From assembly GCA_003149635.1 (NCBI GenBank), contig QCWI01000001.1, positions 185,938 to 249,937 of the forward strand: 64,000 nucleotides of DNA, read 5' to 3'. The notes beneath the pieces are model-generated. The model searched no databases. It was given only the letters and a program-made list of their open reading frames with translations, and was not told where the DNA came from. The first letter of the stretch is position 1; each line of letters opens with the position of its first letter. Positions 53,180-61,620 of this stretch are shown here, piece after piece. The translations under genes and the position numbers were made by a program. Origin of the DNA: Fluviicola sp. XM-24bin1 (GTDB taxonomy: Bacteria > Bacteroidota > Bacteroidia > Flavobacteriales_D > Crocinitomicaceae).

Positions 53180-54259
53180 ATGAGTTTTATTGAAGCAATA
53201 GTTCTTGGAGTAATTCAGGGACTCACCGAATTTCTTCCGGTTAGTAGTTCCGGACATTTGGAATTGGGCAAAGCCGTTTTGGGAAGCGTTCCAGAGGAAG
53301 GGATGCTTATGACCATTGTACTGCATTTTGCTACTGCACTGAGTACGATTGTCATCTTCAGAAAAGACATCGTTCAAATTTTCAAGGGCTTGTTCCAGTT
53401 TAAGAACAACGAAGAATCGCGCTTCTCACTTTTTATCGTGATTTCCATGATTCCTGCGGCTTTAGTAGGAATTCTGTTTGAAGATCAAATTGATAGTTTC
53501 TTCAGCGGCAACCTTGGGTTAGTTGGTGCAATGCTTATTGTAACCGGAGGCTTATTGTTCGTAGCAGATAGAGCAAGAGCCACCGAAGGAAAAGTAACTA
53601 TTACCAGAGCCATTATTGTGGGAATTGCACAAGCTATTGCAATTCTTCCGGGAATTTCACGATCCGGTGCCACCATTGGAACGTCGGTACTCTTAGGAAT
53701 TGACCGTCAACGAGCAGCTCGTTTCTCTTTCTTGATGGTTGTGCCCTTGATTTTGGGAGCGATGGCCGTAAAAACCAAAGATTACCTTGATCTTCGAGAA
53801 TTGGAATCCACCGCCGACGAAAACGTTCGTGCGGAAATGATCGTGGAAGAACTCCAAGACGATATTCCAGCCATTAAGGAAGATCTTGTTGTGGCTTACA
53901 TTGCAGCAAAAGAACGCGATTGGGCAGAAATGAAAGAGCAAGGCGTATCCTGTTCATGTCAGACGAAAAGCCTGAGATTGCGCTATGAAGAAAACCTGAA
54001 AAGCGCTGGGTTGACCGCAAATGAAGTGGAGCAAGTAATGACGGATGACTTCGGAAAAATACGTGCCTTTGAATCGACATCACCTATGGTTCTGGGAGTC
54101 GGCTTCCTAGCTGCATTTATTACTGGGTTATTCGCCTGTACCTGGATGATTGCTTTGGTAAAACGCAGTAAATTGAAGTATTTCGCCTTCTATTGTTTCG
54201 CCGCTGGAATTGCCGCAATTATCTACAGTTTTGTTGACTTTGGTTCCGCAAATTATTAG
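53180..54259 (+). CDS. uppP: Undecaprenyl-diphosphatase UppP (BacA type) with an inserted segment
   Basis: Membrane enzyme that recycles undecaprenyl diphosphate to the monophosphate carrier for cell wall synthesis. Both active-site motifs are present: GVIQGLTEFLPVSSSGHLELG (residues 10-30) and LPGISRSGATIGTSVLLG (about 157-174). Usual length is about 265-275 residues; this one has 359. The extra about 90 residues lie between the helix ending PLILGAMAV and the helix starting SPMVLGVGFLAAFITG, are hydrophilic and helical, and hold a CSC pair. It is 6 bases after DUF3098. Confidence 0.93.
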   Translation: MSFIEAIVLGVIQGLTEFLPVSSSGHLELGKAVLGSVPEEGMLMTIVLHFATALSTIVIFRKDIVQIFKGLFQFKNNEESRFSLFIVISMIPAALVGILFEDQIDSFFSGNLGLVGAMLIVTGGLLFVADRARATEGKVTITRAIIVGIAQAIAILPGISRSGATIGTSVLLGIDRQRAARFSFLMVVPLILGAMAVKTKDYLDLRELESTADENVRAEMIVEELQDDIPAIKEDLVVAYIAAKERDWAEMKEQGVSCSCQTKSLRLRYEENLKSAGLTANEVEQVMTDDFGKIRAFESTSPMVLGVGFLAAFITGLFACTWMIALVKRSKLKYFAFYCFAAGIAAIIYSFVDFGSANY

Positions 54260-54275
54260 TCGTAGGTAAGTTTTT

Positions 54276-54351
54276 GAATCGAACTTGTTCGATTCTTGTG
54301 AACTTCTCTATAGCATTTGACCTTGTCTCCTTTATGCCTTTGTGGTGAAAA
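54276..54351. repeat. Dispersed intergenic repeat, copy B
   Basis: Core at 54278-54300 identical to copy A at 51784. The hairpin stem GAATCGAA-CTTG-TTCGATTC is perfect over 8 bp here and has a G-T pair in copy A. The tail TTATGCCTTTGTGGTGAAAA parallels the tail of copy A. Confidence 0.6.
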
Positions 54352-54393
54352 TAATTCACTCTGGGCTTCTGATGTACATACCCACCAGTTTTA

Positions 54394-54401
54394 TAGCTTT
54401 G
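54394..54401 (+). promoter_or_regulatory. Candidate -7 box of truB
   Basis: TAGCTTTG matches TAnnTTTG exactly, 19 bases before the ATG at 54421. Confidence 0.4.
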
Positions 54402-54420
54402 CAAAACTCTTAGTAGAATC

Positions 54421-55143
54421 ATGAACATCGAAGAATTCAAGGAAGGCAAAACACTTATCGTCGACAAACCACTCAACTGGACGTCTTTCGACGTGGTCAA
54501 TAAATTGCGCTGGAATTTGAAACGCAGGCTGAAGGTCAAAAAGATCAAAGTCGGCCATGCCGGAACGCTGGATCCATTAGCCACGGGTGTTCTAGTCATA
54601 TGTACGGGAAAACACACCAAACTCATAGAATCACTTCAAGCTGGCGAAAAAACCTACACAGGAACGATTCTTCTTGGAAAAACGACACCTTCTTACGATC
54701 TCGAAACGGAATACGATCAAGATTTCCCAACCGATCACATCGATGAAATTTTGCTAGAGGAAATCCGAGCTTCATTTGTTGGAGAACAGGATCAAATGCC
54801 GCCCATTTTCTCAGCGAAACAAGTCGATGGCAAACGCGCCTACGATTTAGCTAGAGCAGGAAAGGAAGTCAAATTGAAAACGAATCGAATTACAATCACG
54901 GATTTCAAAATTGACCATTCTCGTTTTCCGGAAATCGATTTCGAAATCTCCTGTAGCAAGGGTACCTACATCCGTTCCATCGCCCACGATTTTGGAAAAG
55001 CATTGAATTCTGGAGGAACCCTCATAGCATTAAGACGCACGCGCTCAGGAGACCAACGCATCGAAGACGCAAAATCTGTTGATTATTGGATTGACACCAT
55101 TCGAGATGCTGAGGGTAACGCTCCAAGGGCAATCGAGAAGTAA
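54421..55143 (+). CDS. truB: tRNA pseudouridine(55) synthase TruB
   Basis: Makes pseudouridine in the T-loop of tRNAs. The 240 residues hold NWTSFDVVNKLR, the catalytic loop GHAGTLDPLATGVLVICTGKHTK (aspartate about residue 47), and the later CSKGTYIRSIAHDFGKAL motif. The C-terminal PUA domain of longer enzymes is missing, as in many short TruB proteins. Its gene is followed by a repeat-rich gap. Confidence 0.95.
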   Translation: MNIEEFKEGKTLIVDKPLNWTSFDVVNKLRWNLKRRLKVKKIKVGHAGTLDPLATGVLVICTGKHTKLIESLQAGEKTYTGTILLGKTTPSYDLETEYDQDFPTDHIDEILLEEIRASFVGEQDQMPPIFSAKQVDGKRAYDLARAGKEVKLKTNRITITDFKIDHSRFPEIDFEISCSKGTYIRSIAHDFGKALNSGGTLIALRRTRSGDQRIEDAKSVDYWIDTIRDAEGNAPRAIEK

Positions 55144-55217
55144 TTAAGCTGTGGGCTTCGAGGGCTTCTGCCTACTCTCTTATTTCGTTCAAAATTAGTC
55201 TAGAATTTCAGCGGCGG

Positions 55218-55280
55218 CTGAGGCTCCCGAAGCCAGAGCAACACATAATTCATAACTCTGAAATACATAACTCATAATTA
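55218..55280. repeat. Intergenic repeat cluster
   Basis: Contains CTGAGGCTCCCGAAG (55218-55232) and tandem heptamer-like units (CATAATTCATAACTC ... AATACATAACTCATAATT, about 55243-55280). The second type is shared exactly over 18 bases with 56510-56541. Confidence 0.6.
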
Positions 55281-55314
55281 TCCAACGGATATATAATTAA
55301 AACGACAACATTTG

Positions 55315-55322
55315 TATCTTTG
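55315..55322 (+). promoter_or_regulatory. Candidate -7 box of queA
   Basis: TATCTTTG matches TAnnTTTG exactly, 26 bases before the ATG. A clear TTG -33 box is not seen. Confidence 0.4.
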
Positions 55323-55348
55323 CATCCCTTCGAAAAAATTGGAGTCGT

Positions 55349-56407
55349 ATGAACAAAATGAAACTATCGCAATTCAACTTCGACCTGCCGGAAGAATTGA
55401 TTGCTGAATATCCAAGCGAAAACAGAGATGAGTCAAGACTGATGGTCGTTCACCGCGATACTGGTGAGATTGAACACAAGTTGTTCAAAGACCTAATGGA
55501 CTACGTGGATGAGGGTGATGTGATGATTCGCAACAACACCAAAGTTTTCCCGGCCCGTATGTACGGAAACAAGGAGAAAACAGGTGCGAAAATTGAGGTA
55601 TTCTTGCTTCGTGAGTTGAACCGCGAAAGCCTTTTGTGGGACGTTTTGGTAGACCCGGCTCGTAAGATTCGTATCGGTAATAAATTGTACTTCGGAGAAG
55701 ACGATTCTTTGGTTGCAGAGGTAATCGATAATACGACTTCTCGTGGACGTACACTTCGTTTCTTGTTCGATGGGCCGTATGAAGAATTCAAGAAAACAAT
55801 TACGGAATTAGGAGAAACACCACTTCCGAAATACATCAAGCGTGACGTTGAAAAAGACGATGAAGATCGTTACCAGACCGTTTACGCAAGTGTGGAAGGG
55901 GCGGTAGCTGCACCAACAGCTGGATTGCACTTCTCAAAGCAATTGTTGAAGCGTTTGGAATTGAAAGGAATCGATTTTGCTGAAGTTACCTTGCACGTTG
56001 GATTGGGTACCTTCCGTCCAGTTGAAGTAGAAGACTTGACAAAGCACAAAATGGATTCTGAGCAGGTAATCATCGATGATACATGCGTAGAAATCGTTAA
56101 CAACGCGAAGCAAAATAAAAAGAAGGTATTCGCCATTGGAACGACTTCCATGCGCGCGATTGAAAGTTCAGTATCGACAGACGGTTTGTTGAAGCCGTAC
56201 GACGGTTGGACAAACAAGTTCATCTTCCCTCCATACGATTTCAGTATCGCGGATGCGTTGATTACGAACTTCCACACGCCGTTGTCAACACTATTGATGA
56301 TGATCTCGGCTTTTTGTGGGCACGAATTGATGTTCAAAGCATACGATGAAGCAGTAAAAGAGAAATACAAATTCTACTCCTACGGAGACGCAATGTTGAT
56401 CTTGTAA
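55349..56407 (+). CDS. queA: S-adenosylmethionine:tRNA ribosyltransferase-isomerase QueA
   Basis: Transfers the ribosyl moiety of SAM to 7-aminomethyl-7-deazaguanine in tRNA, forming epoxyqueuosine, the substrate of QueG. The 352 residues hold [21 protein letters not shown] (N-terminus), [15 protein letters not shown] (about 188-202), [13 protein letters not shown] and [14 protein letters not shown], all family marks. The length is typical. The start is ATG 55349 ([11 protein letters not shown]); ATG 55358 is an alternative. A terminator follows. Confidence 0.96.
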   Translation: MNKMKLSQFNFDLPEELIAEYPSENRDESRLMVVHRDTGEIEHKLFKDLMDYVDEGDVMIRNNTKVFPARMYGNKEKTGAKIEVFLLRELNRESLLWDVLVDPARKIRIGNKLYFGEDDSLVAEVIDNTTSRGRTLRFLFDGPYEEFKKTITELGETPLPKYIKRDVEKDDEDRYQTVYASVEGAVAAPTAGLHFSKQLLKRLELKGIDFAEVTLHVGLGTFRPVEVEDLTKHKMDSEQVIIDDTCVEIVNNAKQNKKKVFAIGTTSMRAIESSVSTDGLLKPYDGWTNKFIFPPYDFSIADALITNFHTPLSTLLMMISAFCGHELMFKAYDEAVKEKYKFYSYGDAMLIL

Positions 56408-56431
56408 AATGCGAGATATAAAATTCAAAGG

Positions 56432-56470
56432 AACCGGTTACTGAGCTTGTCGAAGTACCGGTTTTTTTTT
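56432..56470 (+). terminator. Intrinsic terminator after queA
   Basis: AACCGGT / ACCGGTT stem with inner pairing, then nine T. The loop contains CTGAGCTTGTCGAAG (56441-56455), a member of the CTTCG-CTCAG repeat family, so a repeat copy seems to form the terminator loop. Confidence 0.8.
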
Positions 56471-56509
56471 GTGCCAATTATTCACTATTCCTTGTCCTCT
56501 CATTTCCGC

Positions 56510-56541
56510 AATACATAACTCATAATTCATAACTCATCATT
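56510..56541. repeat. CATAACTCATAATT tandem-like repeat
   Basis: AATACATAACTCATAATTC followed by ATAACTCAT; 18 bases match 55262-55279 exactly. Confidence 0.55.
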
Positions 56542-56593
56542 CCCTCCCAGTTTAGAACCGTTCTTTTTTACAATTCCCTGCGCTGTCCACAGT

Positions 56594-56621
56594 TTTGGCC
56601 TTTAAATAATGACTATTTTTG
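56594..56621 (+). promoter_or_regulatory. Promoter of the cyoE-cox block
   Basis: TTTG at 56594-56597, a 16-base spacer and an exact TATTTTTG box (56614-56621). The GTG start follows after 3 bases, or the ATG at 56640 after 18. Confidence 0.5.
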
Positions 56622-56624
56622 TAG

Positions 56625-57560
56625 GTGGAAAAAACGAGAATGGAGCTCGCTGCAGAAAAAATAACGATGGGGCAAAAAGTGAAAGCATACATGGTTTTTA
56701 CGAAGTTTCGACTATCAGCTTTGGTAATCGTTTCTGCTCTAACTGGTTATTTTTTCGTTGGAGGTAGCGATGGATTAACCATTACCTATCTCCTCGTTGG
56801 AGGATTGCTCGTGACTGCTGCTTCGAACGGATCTAACCAAATCTGGGAACGCGATCTGGACAAACTCATGAAACGTACTGCAAAACGTCCAATCCCAATG
56901 GGGTTGATGACCGTGCGTGAAGGTCTGATTGTCGTCGCGGTATCACTTGTTGCAGGAACAACGATGTTGTACATGATTAACCTCTATTCCGCTTTGTTGG
57001 GATTATTGGCGTATGTCATGTATGTGTTCATCTATACGCCAATGAAGCGTATCAGTCCTTGGGCGGTATTCGTTGGAGCTTTTCCAGGAGCTATTCCACC
57101 AATGTTAGGAGCAATCGCGCATACGGGAGAATTCGGATTGGTACCCGGTGTTTTGTTCTTCGTTCAGTTCACTTGGCAATTCCCGCACTTCTGGGCCATT
57201 GCATGGGTAGCATACGACGATTACAAAGCCGGAGGATTCTCATTACTTCCATCACGCGACGGTCGAACAAAAAGTTCCGCCTTTCAAATTGTGGTCTATT
57301 CGTTGGCGTTGATTCCGTTCAGCTTGCTTCCATGGCTTCTTGATTGGACAGGAATTACCTCGTTGATTATCGCGACCGTTTTGGGCGTGGTATTCTTCCT
57401 GTATTCGTACAAGCTTTATCTAACCTGTGAGACTAAAGACGCCAAACGACTGATGTTTGCGTCGTTCATCTATCTACCCATTATTCAATTCGTGTACGTT
57501 TTCGACAAGTTCGATGATGTCATTCTCGAAGCGATGAACACAGCCCTCTGGGCGAATTAA
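56625..57560 (+). CDS. cyoE: Protoheme IX farnesyltransferase (heme O synthase)
   Basis: UbiA-type prenyltransferase that adds a farnesyl group to heme B to give heme O for the terminal oxidase. The 311 residues have about nine helices. The first aspartate-rich motif reads SNGSNQIWERDLDKLMKRTAKRP (about 66-88), and a second conserved stretch is HFWAIAWVAYDDYKAGGF (about 191-208). Start GTG 56625, or ATG 56640 five codons on. It leads a block with oxidase subunits III and IV, SCO-like proteins and DUF420. Confidence 0.94.
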   Translation: MEKTRMELAAEKITMGQKVKAYMVFTKFRLSALVIVSALTGYFFVGGSDGLTITYLLVGGLLVTAASNGSNQIWERDLDKLMKRTAKRPIPMGLMTVREGLIVVAVSLVAGTTMLYMINLYSALLGLLAYVMYVFIYTPMKRISPWAVFVGAFPGAIPPMLGAIAHTGEFGLVPGVLFFVQFTWQFPHFWAIAWVAYDDYKAGGFSLLPSRDGRTKSSAFQIVVYSLALIPFSLLPWLLDWTGITSLIIATVLGVVFFLYSYKLYLTCETKDAKRLMFASFIYLPIIQFVYVFDKFDDVILEAMNTALWAN

Positions 57561-57570
57561 AATATGTGAT

Positions 57571-58770
57571 ATGAGTGAAGCAGGACAACAACAAATGTGG
57601 AGCGACCTCAAAAAGGAAGGGACAGAGTTGTACAATGCGGGGCAGTATGTAGAAGCAATCATGAAATTTGAGGAAGCGCTCAGGATCCAGCAAGATGCAG
57701 AAATGCGCGAAATGTTGCTGGCTGCTGAAGCCAAATTGAACAAAACCAAAACAGACAAATCCAAGAAGAATTTGGTGTATTTGGGGATGTTTTCCGTTTT
57801 TATGCTTTTCGCTGGATTCACGTCAGCGTACATTGTTACCATGGGCGACAACTTCTGGGTGAAAGCTCCATTGCCGAAGGCATTTTGGATCAGTACAGGA
57901 ATTATTATTGTCAGCAGTATTACCTTTCAGTTGGCTGTTTACCTAAACAAAAAAGGGAATGCGTCCGCGCTGAAAGGCTTTATAACCTTGACGTTTTTAC
58001 TGGGAATTGGATTCGTGTACTTCCAGTACAAAGGTTATGGTCAATTAGCAGATAACGGTTTGCACATTACAGGAAGCGGTGTTATCGTTTCTGACGGAAG
58101 GTACGAAGATTACTACATGGTCAAAATGGATGGTGAATTCCTTTTCGTCAACGGAAACGACTATTACAAAGGCGACAAATTATTGAAAGGTGCCGAGTTG
58201 AAACGCTACCAGAATTACATGAAGCAATTCTTAAGTGTAAAATCAACCGGAGCGTTTCCATTAGCCAAAGGATCGGAAAACTTTGAACTGATCTATCGTA
58301 ACGAACCAATGGTGGTAGTCGACGGAGAATTGCGCATGAATGATTCTTCCTTGGTGCTTCCACTAGACCGTTCGCGCCTCTCTGCATTGGCACGACACGT
58401 CGTGGATGGTCGCGGAGATTTCTTTGTCCACGGGAAGATGGGGAAAGATTTTCATATCTACTACAAAGGCCAAGAAGTGACCTATAAAAACCGCAGTCTT
58501 TACTGGCAGGGACGGCCTTTGGATGCTCGATTACAGATCAAAATCCAAGAGTCGGCAGACCTGTCTTCATCGTTTTTATGGCTCATTACAATCATGCACT
58601 TATTACATATTGCAGTAGCATTGATGTACTTGATAAAGGTTGTAATTCGTTCATTTACAGGGCGTATAAATAGCACTGATGATATCGCGTTAAAAGGCGG
58701 TGCAATCTTCTGGCACTTCCTCGGAATATTATGGGTGTATTTACTACTCTTTTTACTTTATATTCATTAA
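57571..58770 (+). CDS. Cytochrome oxidase subunit III-like protein with TPR-like N-terminus and inserted domain
   Basis: The 399-residue protein starts with about 60 soluble residues resembling a tetratricopeptide repeat (GTELYNAGQYVEAIMKFEEALRI). Membrane helices follow at about 66-90, 104-125 and 133-150, with the LFAGFTSAYIV helix typical of heme-copper oxidase subunit III. Then comes a soluble insert of about 155 residues (about 160-325), and finally two C-terminal helices (LLHIAVALMYLIKVVI and GGAIFWHFLGILWVYLLLFLL). Ordinary short subunit III relatives have about 190-200 residues. It sits between cyoE and the next subunit III gene. Confidence 0.8.
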   Translation: MSEAGQQQMWSDLKKEGTELYNAGQYVEAIMKFEEALRIQQDAEMREMLLAAEAKLNKTKTDKSKKNLVYLGMFSVFMLFAGFTSAYIVTMGDNFWVKAPLPKAFWISTGIIIVSSITFQLAVYLNKKGNASALKGFITLTFLLGIGFVYFQYKGYGQLADNGLHITGSGVIVSDGRYEDYYMVKMDGEFLFVNGNDYYKGDKLLKGAELKRYQNYMKQFLSVKSTGAFPLAKGSENFELIYRNEPMVVVDGELRMNDSSLVLPLDRSRLSALARHVVDGRGDFFVHGKMGKDFHIYYKGQEVTYKNRSLYWQGRPLDARLQIKIQESADLSSSFLWLITIMHLLHIAVALMYLIKVVIRSFTGRINSTDDIALKGGAIFWHFLGILWVYLLLFLLYIH

Positions 58771-58797
58771 ATTCGCACAATTAAAACTCATTGAAAG

Positions 58798-59865
58798 ATG
58801 GCTGGACACGCTACGAAACAAATTGATGCTAAGACTCTCTGGGGAGGTAAAATGTCCCCGTTCAGTACGAGTTATGGTAAGCTCATGATGTGGTTCTTCC
58901 TTGTTTCTGATGCCCTTACGTTTGGAGGGTTGTTGGTAGCTTATGGATTTACGCGTCACGCAACCGACCAAGCTTGGCCAATTGGTGAAGAAACGTTTAA
59001 CTCATTGCCCTTCCTAGGTCACGGATATCCGTTGATCTACGTTGCATTGATGACGTTCATCCTAATCGTTTCATCCGTAACAATGGTATTGGCCGTTGAA
59101 GCAGGGCACCGTATGGATCGCCGCGGAGTAACAAAGTGGATGATCGCAACAATCATCGGAGGATTCTTCTTCGTAGGTTCGCAGGCTTGGGAGTGGTATC
59201 ACTTCATCCACGGATCTGAATTCGGAAAAGTGGAATTGGCTGATGGATCGCAAGCAATCGTAAAAGGTCACTTTGGTGAAATCGAAAACTTCAAAGTAAT
59301 TGAAGCTGGACACCACCACAAAAAAGATGACGTAATCAAAGCTGGAAGTCACGGAATGACGCAAGCAGATTTGATGCACGAATATCAGCATGCTGCAGCT
59401 GAAGGTCACATCCTTTTCAATGAGGAAACTGGTAAGTCAACAATCACGTTGCACGACGGTTCAAAAGCAGAAATTTCAAAGAAACCAAATGAGCATCTAG
59501 AGCTCATCGTTAAGAAAAAAGGTAAGAAGTACGCAGTGAACAAAAAGATTAACGGTGCAGAAGCTGAGAAGATGTACGAGCAAGTAATCGGATCAGGTGA
59601 AAAGAACCGAGTAATCTACGGAGCGAACTTGCAACAGAACGAGTACGGTCCACAGCAATACGCACAGTTCTTCTTCTTCATTACCGGATTCCACGGATTC
59701 CACGTATTCTCAGGAGTGATTATCAATATCTTGATCTTGTTGATGGTATTGAAAGGAACAATTCACAGAAGAGGACACTACGAAATGGTTGAGAAAACAG
59801 GATTGTACTGGCACTTTGTCGATCTTGTTTGGGTATTTGTATTTACCTTCTTCTACCTTATCTAA
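58798..59865 (+). CDS. ctaE: Cytochrome c oxidase subunit III with inserted soluble domain
   Basis: The 355-residue subunit III has an N-terminal helix pair (about 24-50 and 77-100), the GHRMDRRGVTKWMIATIIGGFFFVGSQAWEWYHFIHG stretch, and C-terminal helices with FFFITGFHGFHVFSGV and YWHFVDLVWVFVFTFFYLI. Between the helices, about residues 138-280, lies a His- and Lys-rich soluble insert (including GHHHKKDDVIKAG). Standard forms lack it. The insert is at about the same topological position as in the preceding gene. Start ATG 58798 (MAGHATKQIDAK). Confidence 0.88.
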   Translation: MAGHATKQIDAKTLWGGKMSPFSTSYGKLMMWFFLVSDALTFGGLLVAYGFTRHATDQAWPIGEETFNSLPFLGHGYPLIYVALMTFILIVSSVTMVLAVEAGHRMDRRGVTKWMIATIIGGFFFVGSQAWEWYHFIHGSEFGKVELADGSQAIVKGHFGEIENFKVIEAGHHHKKDDVIKAGSHGMTQADLMHEYQHAAAEGHILFNEETGKSTITLHDGSKAEISKKPNEHLELIVKKKGKKYAVNKKINGAEAEKMYEQVIGSGEKNRVIYGANLQQNEYGPQQYAQFFFFITGFHGFHVFSGVIINILILLMVLKGTIHRRGHYEMVEKTGLYWHFVDLVWVFVFTFFYLI

Positions 59866-59886
59866 TAAAATTGAAATTCGACTGTT

Positions 59887-60258
59887 ATGATCAGAGACGA
59901 TATATATGAATACTCCCTAGACGCTCACCACGACGAAGAGGCAGGGAAGAAAATCAGAAAGAAAATTGTATTTGTTACCGTACTTCTAACTGTTATTACA
60001 GTTGTCGAAGTAGCATTGGGAGCATTTATCAAACAAGGTTCAGGAGCTTGGCCAATTGTAAAATGGTCATTCATCATTATGACATTGTTGAAAGCAGGAT
60101 ACATTGTACTTACGTTTATGCACTTAGGTGACGAGCGTAAAGGATTGCGCTACGTAATCTTGGTACCGTACATCTTGTTCATTATTTACTTAATGTTTAT
60201 TTGCCTTTGGGAAGGTGGAGCTGTTGGTGAAGCTTGGCCTGCCACATATGCGAAGTAA
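59887..60258 (+). CDS. Cytochrome oxidase subunit IV-like protein
   Basis: The 123-residue protein has three membrane helices (about residues 28-46, 55-78 and 90-110) as in bacterial oxidase subunit IV (CyoD/CtaF type). The MHLGDERKGLRYVI loop is family-like. It lies 21 bases after ctaE and before two SCO-like genes. Its acidic N-terminus (YEYSLDAHHDEEAGKK) is cytoplasmic by the positive-inside rule. Confidence 0.85.
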   Translation: MIRDDIYEYSLDAHHDEEAGKKIRKKIVFVTVLLTVITVVEVALGAFIKQGSGAWPIVKWSFIIMTLLKAGYIVLTFMHLGDERKGLRYVILVPYILFIIYLMFICLWEGGAVGEAWPATYAK

Positions 60259-60271
60259 ATTAGTGTAATGT

Positions 60272-60943
60272 ATGGCACGTAACAAAACTGCCGGACGCCG
60301 ACGTAGAGTAGGATTAGCTTTCTTACTTATGTTTGCTCCGGCTTTTTTATTGATCTTTATTTCTACCCGGTCGTGCTCGCACCGATTCGAGAAACTTCCC
60401 GATTACGGTGAAGTAAGTGAATACTCTTTTGTCGATTCAAAAGGGAAAACGAGAACATCCAAAGAATTCAAAGGTGAGATTATTCTAATCACCACCATTC
60501 AACCAACATGTCCGAACAATTGTGCGGTGGCGTTAGGATTCCTCAAATTGCACATCTACAAGATTTTGGCAGGTAAAGAAGGCATTCGAATGATTTCTTT
60601 TGTGACCGATGAGAATGGCGAACCAATGGATGATCTGACATCAACACAGAAGATGTTGGAAGACGAAGTGCTGAATTATGATCCAGACATCTGGATCTTG
60701 GCGAAAGGCGATCCTACGGACATCTACGACATCGAAAAAGGGGATAAGAAGCTTATTGAAGAGATTGAAAAGGAAGGAATAACGAAATATGGATACAAAT
60801 CCATGATGTTACTTCTAGATCGAGAAAATCACCTACGAATGATTCGTTCTGGGAAACAAGAAGGAATGATTCGTCAGATGAAACAACACATTGCCCTGCT
60901 AAAGAAAGAATACGATTTAAAAGAATACGATGAAACACATTAA
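60272..60943 (+). CDS. SCO-like protein, possibly lacking the copper histidine
   Basis: The 223-residue membrane-anchored thioredoxin-fold protein has one N-terminal helix (about 13-31). It carries a CPNNC pair (QPTCPNNCAVAL, about residue 87) as in SCO1/SenC proteins that insert copper in the CuA site. The conserved histidine that completes the copper site in SCO (usually in a GHxP-like stretch) is replaced by a KYGYKSMMLLL stretch, without a visible His. So it may act as a thiol reductase rather than a copper chaperone. It overlaps the next SCO gene by 14 bases. Confidence 0.75.
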   Translation: MARNKTAGRRRRVGLAFLLMFAPAFLLIFISTRSCSHRFEKLPDYGEVSEYSFVDSKGKTRTSKEFKGEIILITTIQPTCPNNCAVALGFLKLHIYKILAGKEGIRMISFVTDENGEPMDDLTSTQKMLEDEVLNYDPDIWILAKGDPTDIYDIEKGDKKLIEEIEKEGITKYGYKSMMLLLDRENHLRMIRSGKQEGMIRQMKQHIALLKKEYDLKEYDETH

Positions 60944-61616
60944 GTATTTGATCCTCCTTTTGGGAGTATTGCCGATTCTTGGAGCTTGTGAAGGCGGGGC
61001 GGAAGAGCAGGTCGATCCGATGGAGGAAAAGAAGAAAGTGCTTCCAATTATCGGGAACCGCGATATCCAATACACAACGGTAAACGGAAAGGAAATTGTC
61101 GATACGATTTACAATACCATTCCAACATTCACCTACCTGAATCAAGATTCGGTAATGATGACTTCGAAGGATTTCGAGGGCAAGATCAAAGTGGTTGATT
61201 TCTTCTTTACGTACTGTCCTTCAATTTGTCCTCCGATGACCGCTCAAATGCGTCGTTTGAATATGAAAACCAAGGATATCTCCAAGCATTTGGAATTCCT
61301 TAGTTTCAGCATCGATCCAGAGAACGATACGCCAACGCGTTTGCGTGAATACATCAAGGAGAAGGAGATCAACGCAACGAATTGGAACTTCTTTACGGGG
61401 GATGAGGCCGCAACACATCGATTGGCGAAGAAATTCTTCAATGGGGCGGAGCGCAATGAATTGGTTCCTGGTGGATTTGGACATACGCCTTATTTCATCC
61501 TAGTGGACAAGGAAGGATACCCACGAGGAATTTACAACGGAACACTTCCTGAAGAAGTGGATCAGTTGGAGAAGGATATTAGAAAACTATTGAAGTTAGA
61601 ATATAAAGTAAAGTAG
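60930..61616 (+). CDS. SCO1/SenC family copper chaperone
   Basis: The 228-residue protein has a lipoprotein signal (LILLLGVLPILGACEG). The thioredoxin-fold domain carries the CxxxC pair (FTYCPSICPPMTAQM, about residue 97) and the copper histidine in GFGHTPYFILVDKEG (about 180). It is a complete SCO protein for CuA assembly of the oxidase. It overlaps the preceding gene by 14 bases and is followed by DUF420, within the same block. Confidence 0.9.
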   Translation: MKHIKYLILLLGVLPILGACEGGAEEQVDPMEEKKKVLPIIGNRDIQYTTVNGKEIVDTIYNTIPTFTYLNQDSVMMTSKDFEGKIKVVDFFFTYCPSICPPMTAQMRRLNMKTKDISKHLEFLSFSIDPENDTPTRLREYIKEKEINATNWNFFTGDEAATHRLAKKFFNGAERNELVPGGFGHTPYFILVDKEGYPRGIYNGTLPEEVDQLEKDIRKLLKLEYKVK

Positions 61617-61620
61617 AGAG

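Noticed and set aside
55243..56541. Short repeats that might suggest a CRISPR array
   Set aside because: Units are degenerate and contiguous without equal-length unique spacers, and no cas gene is near.
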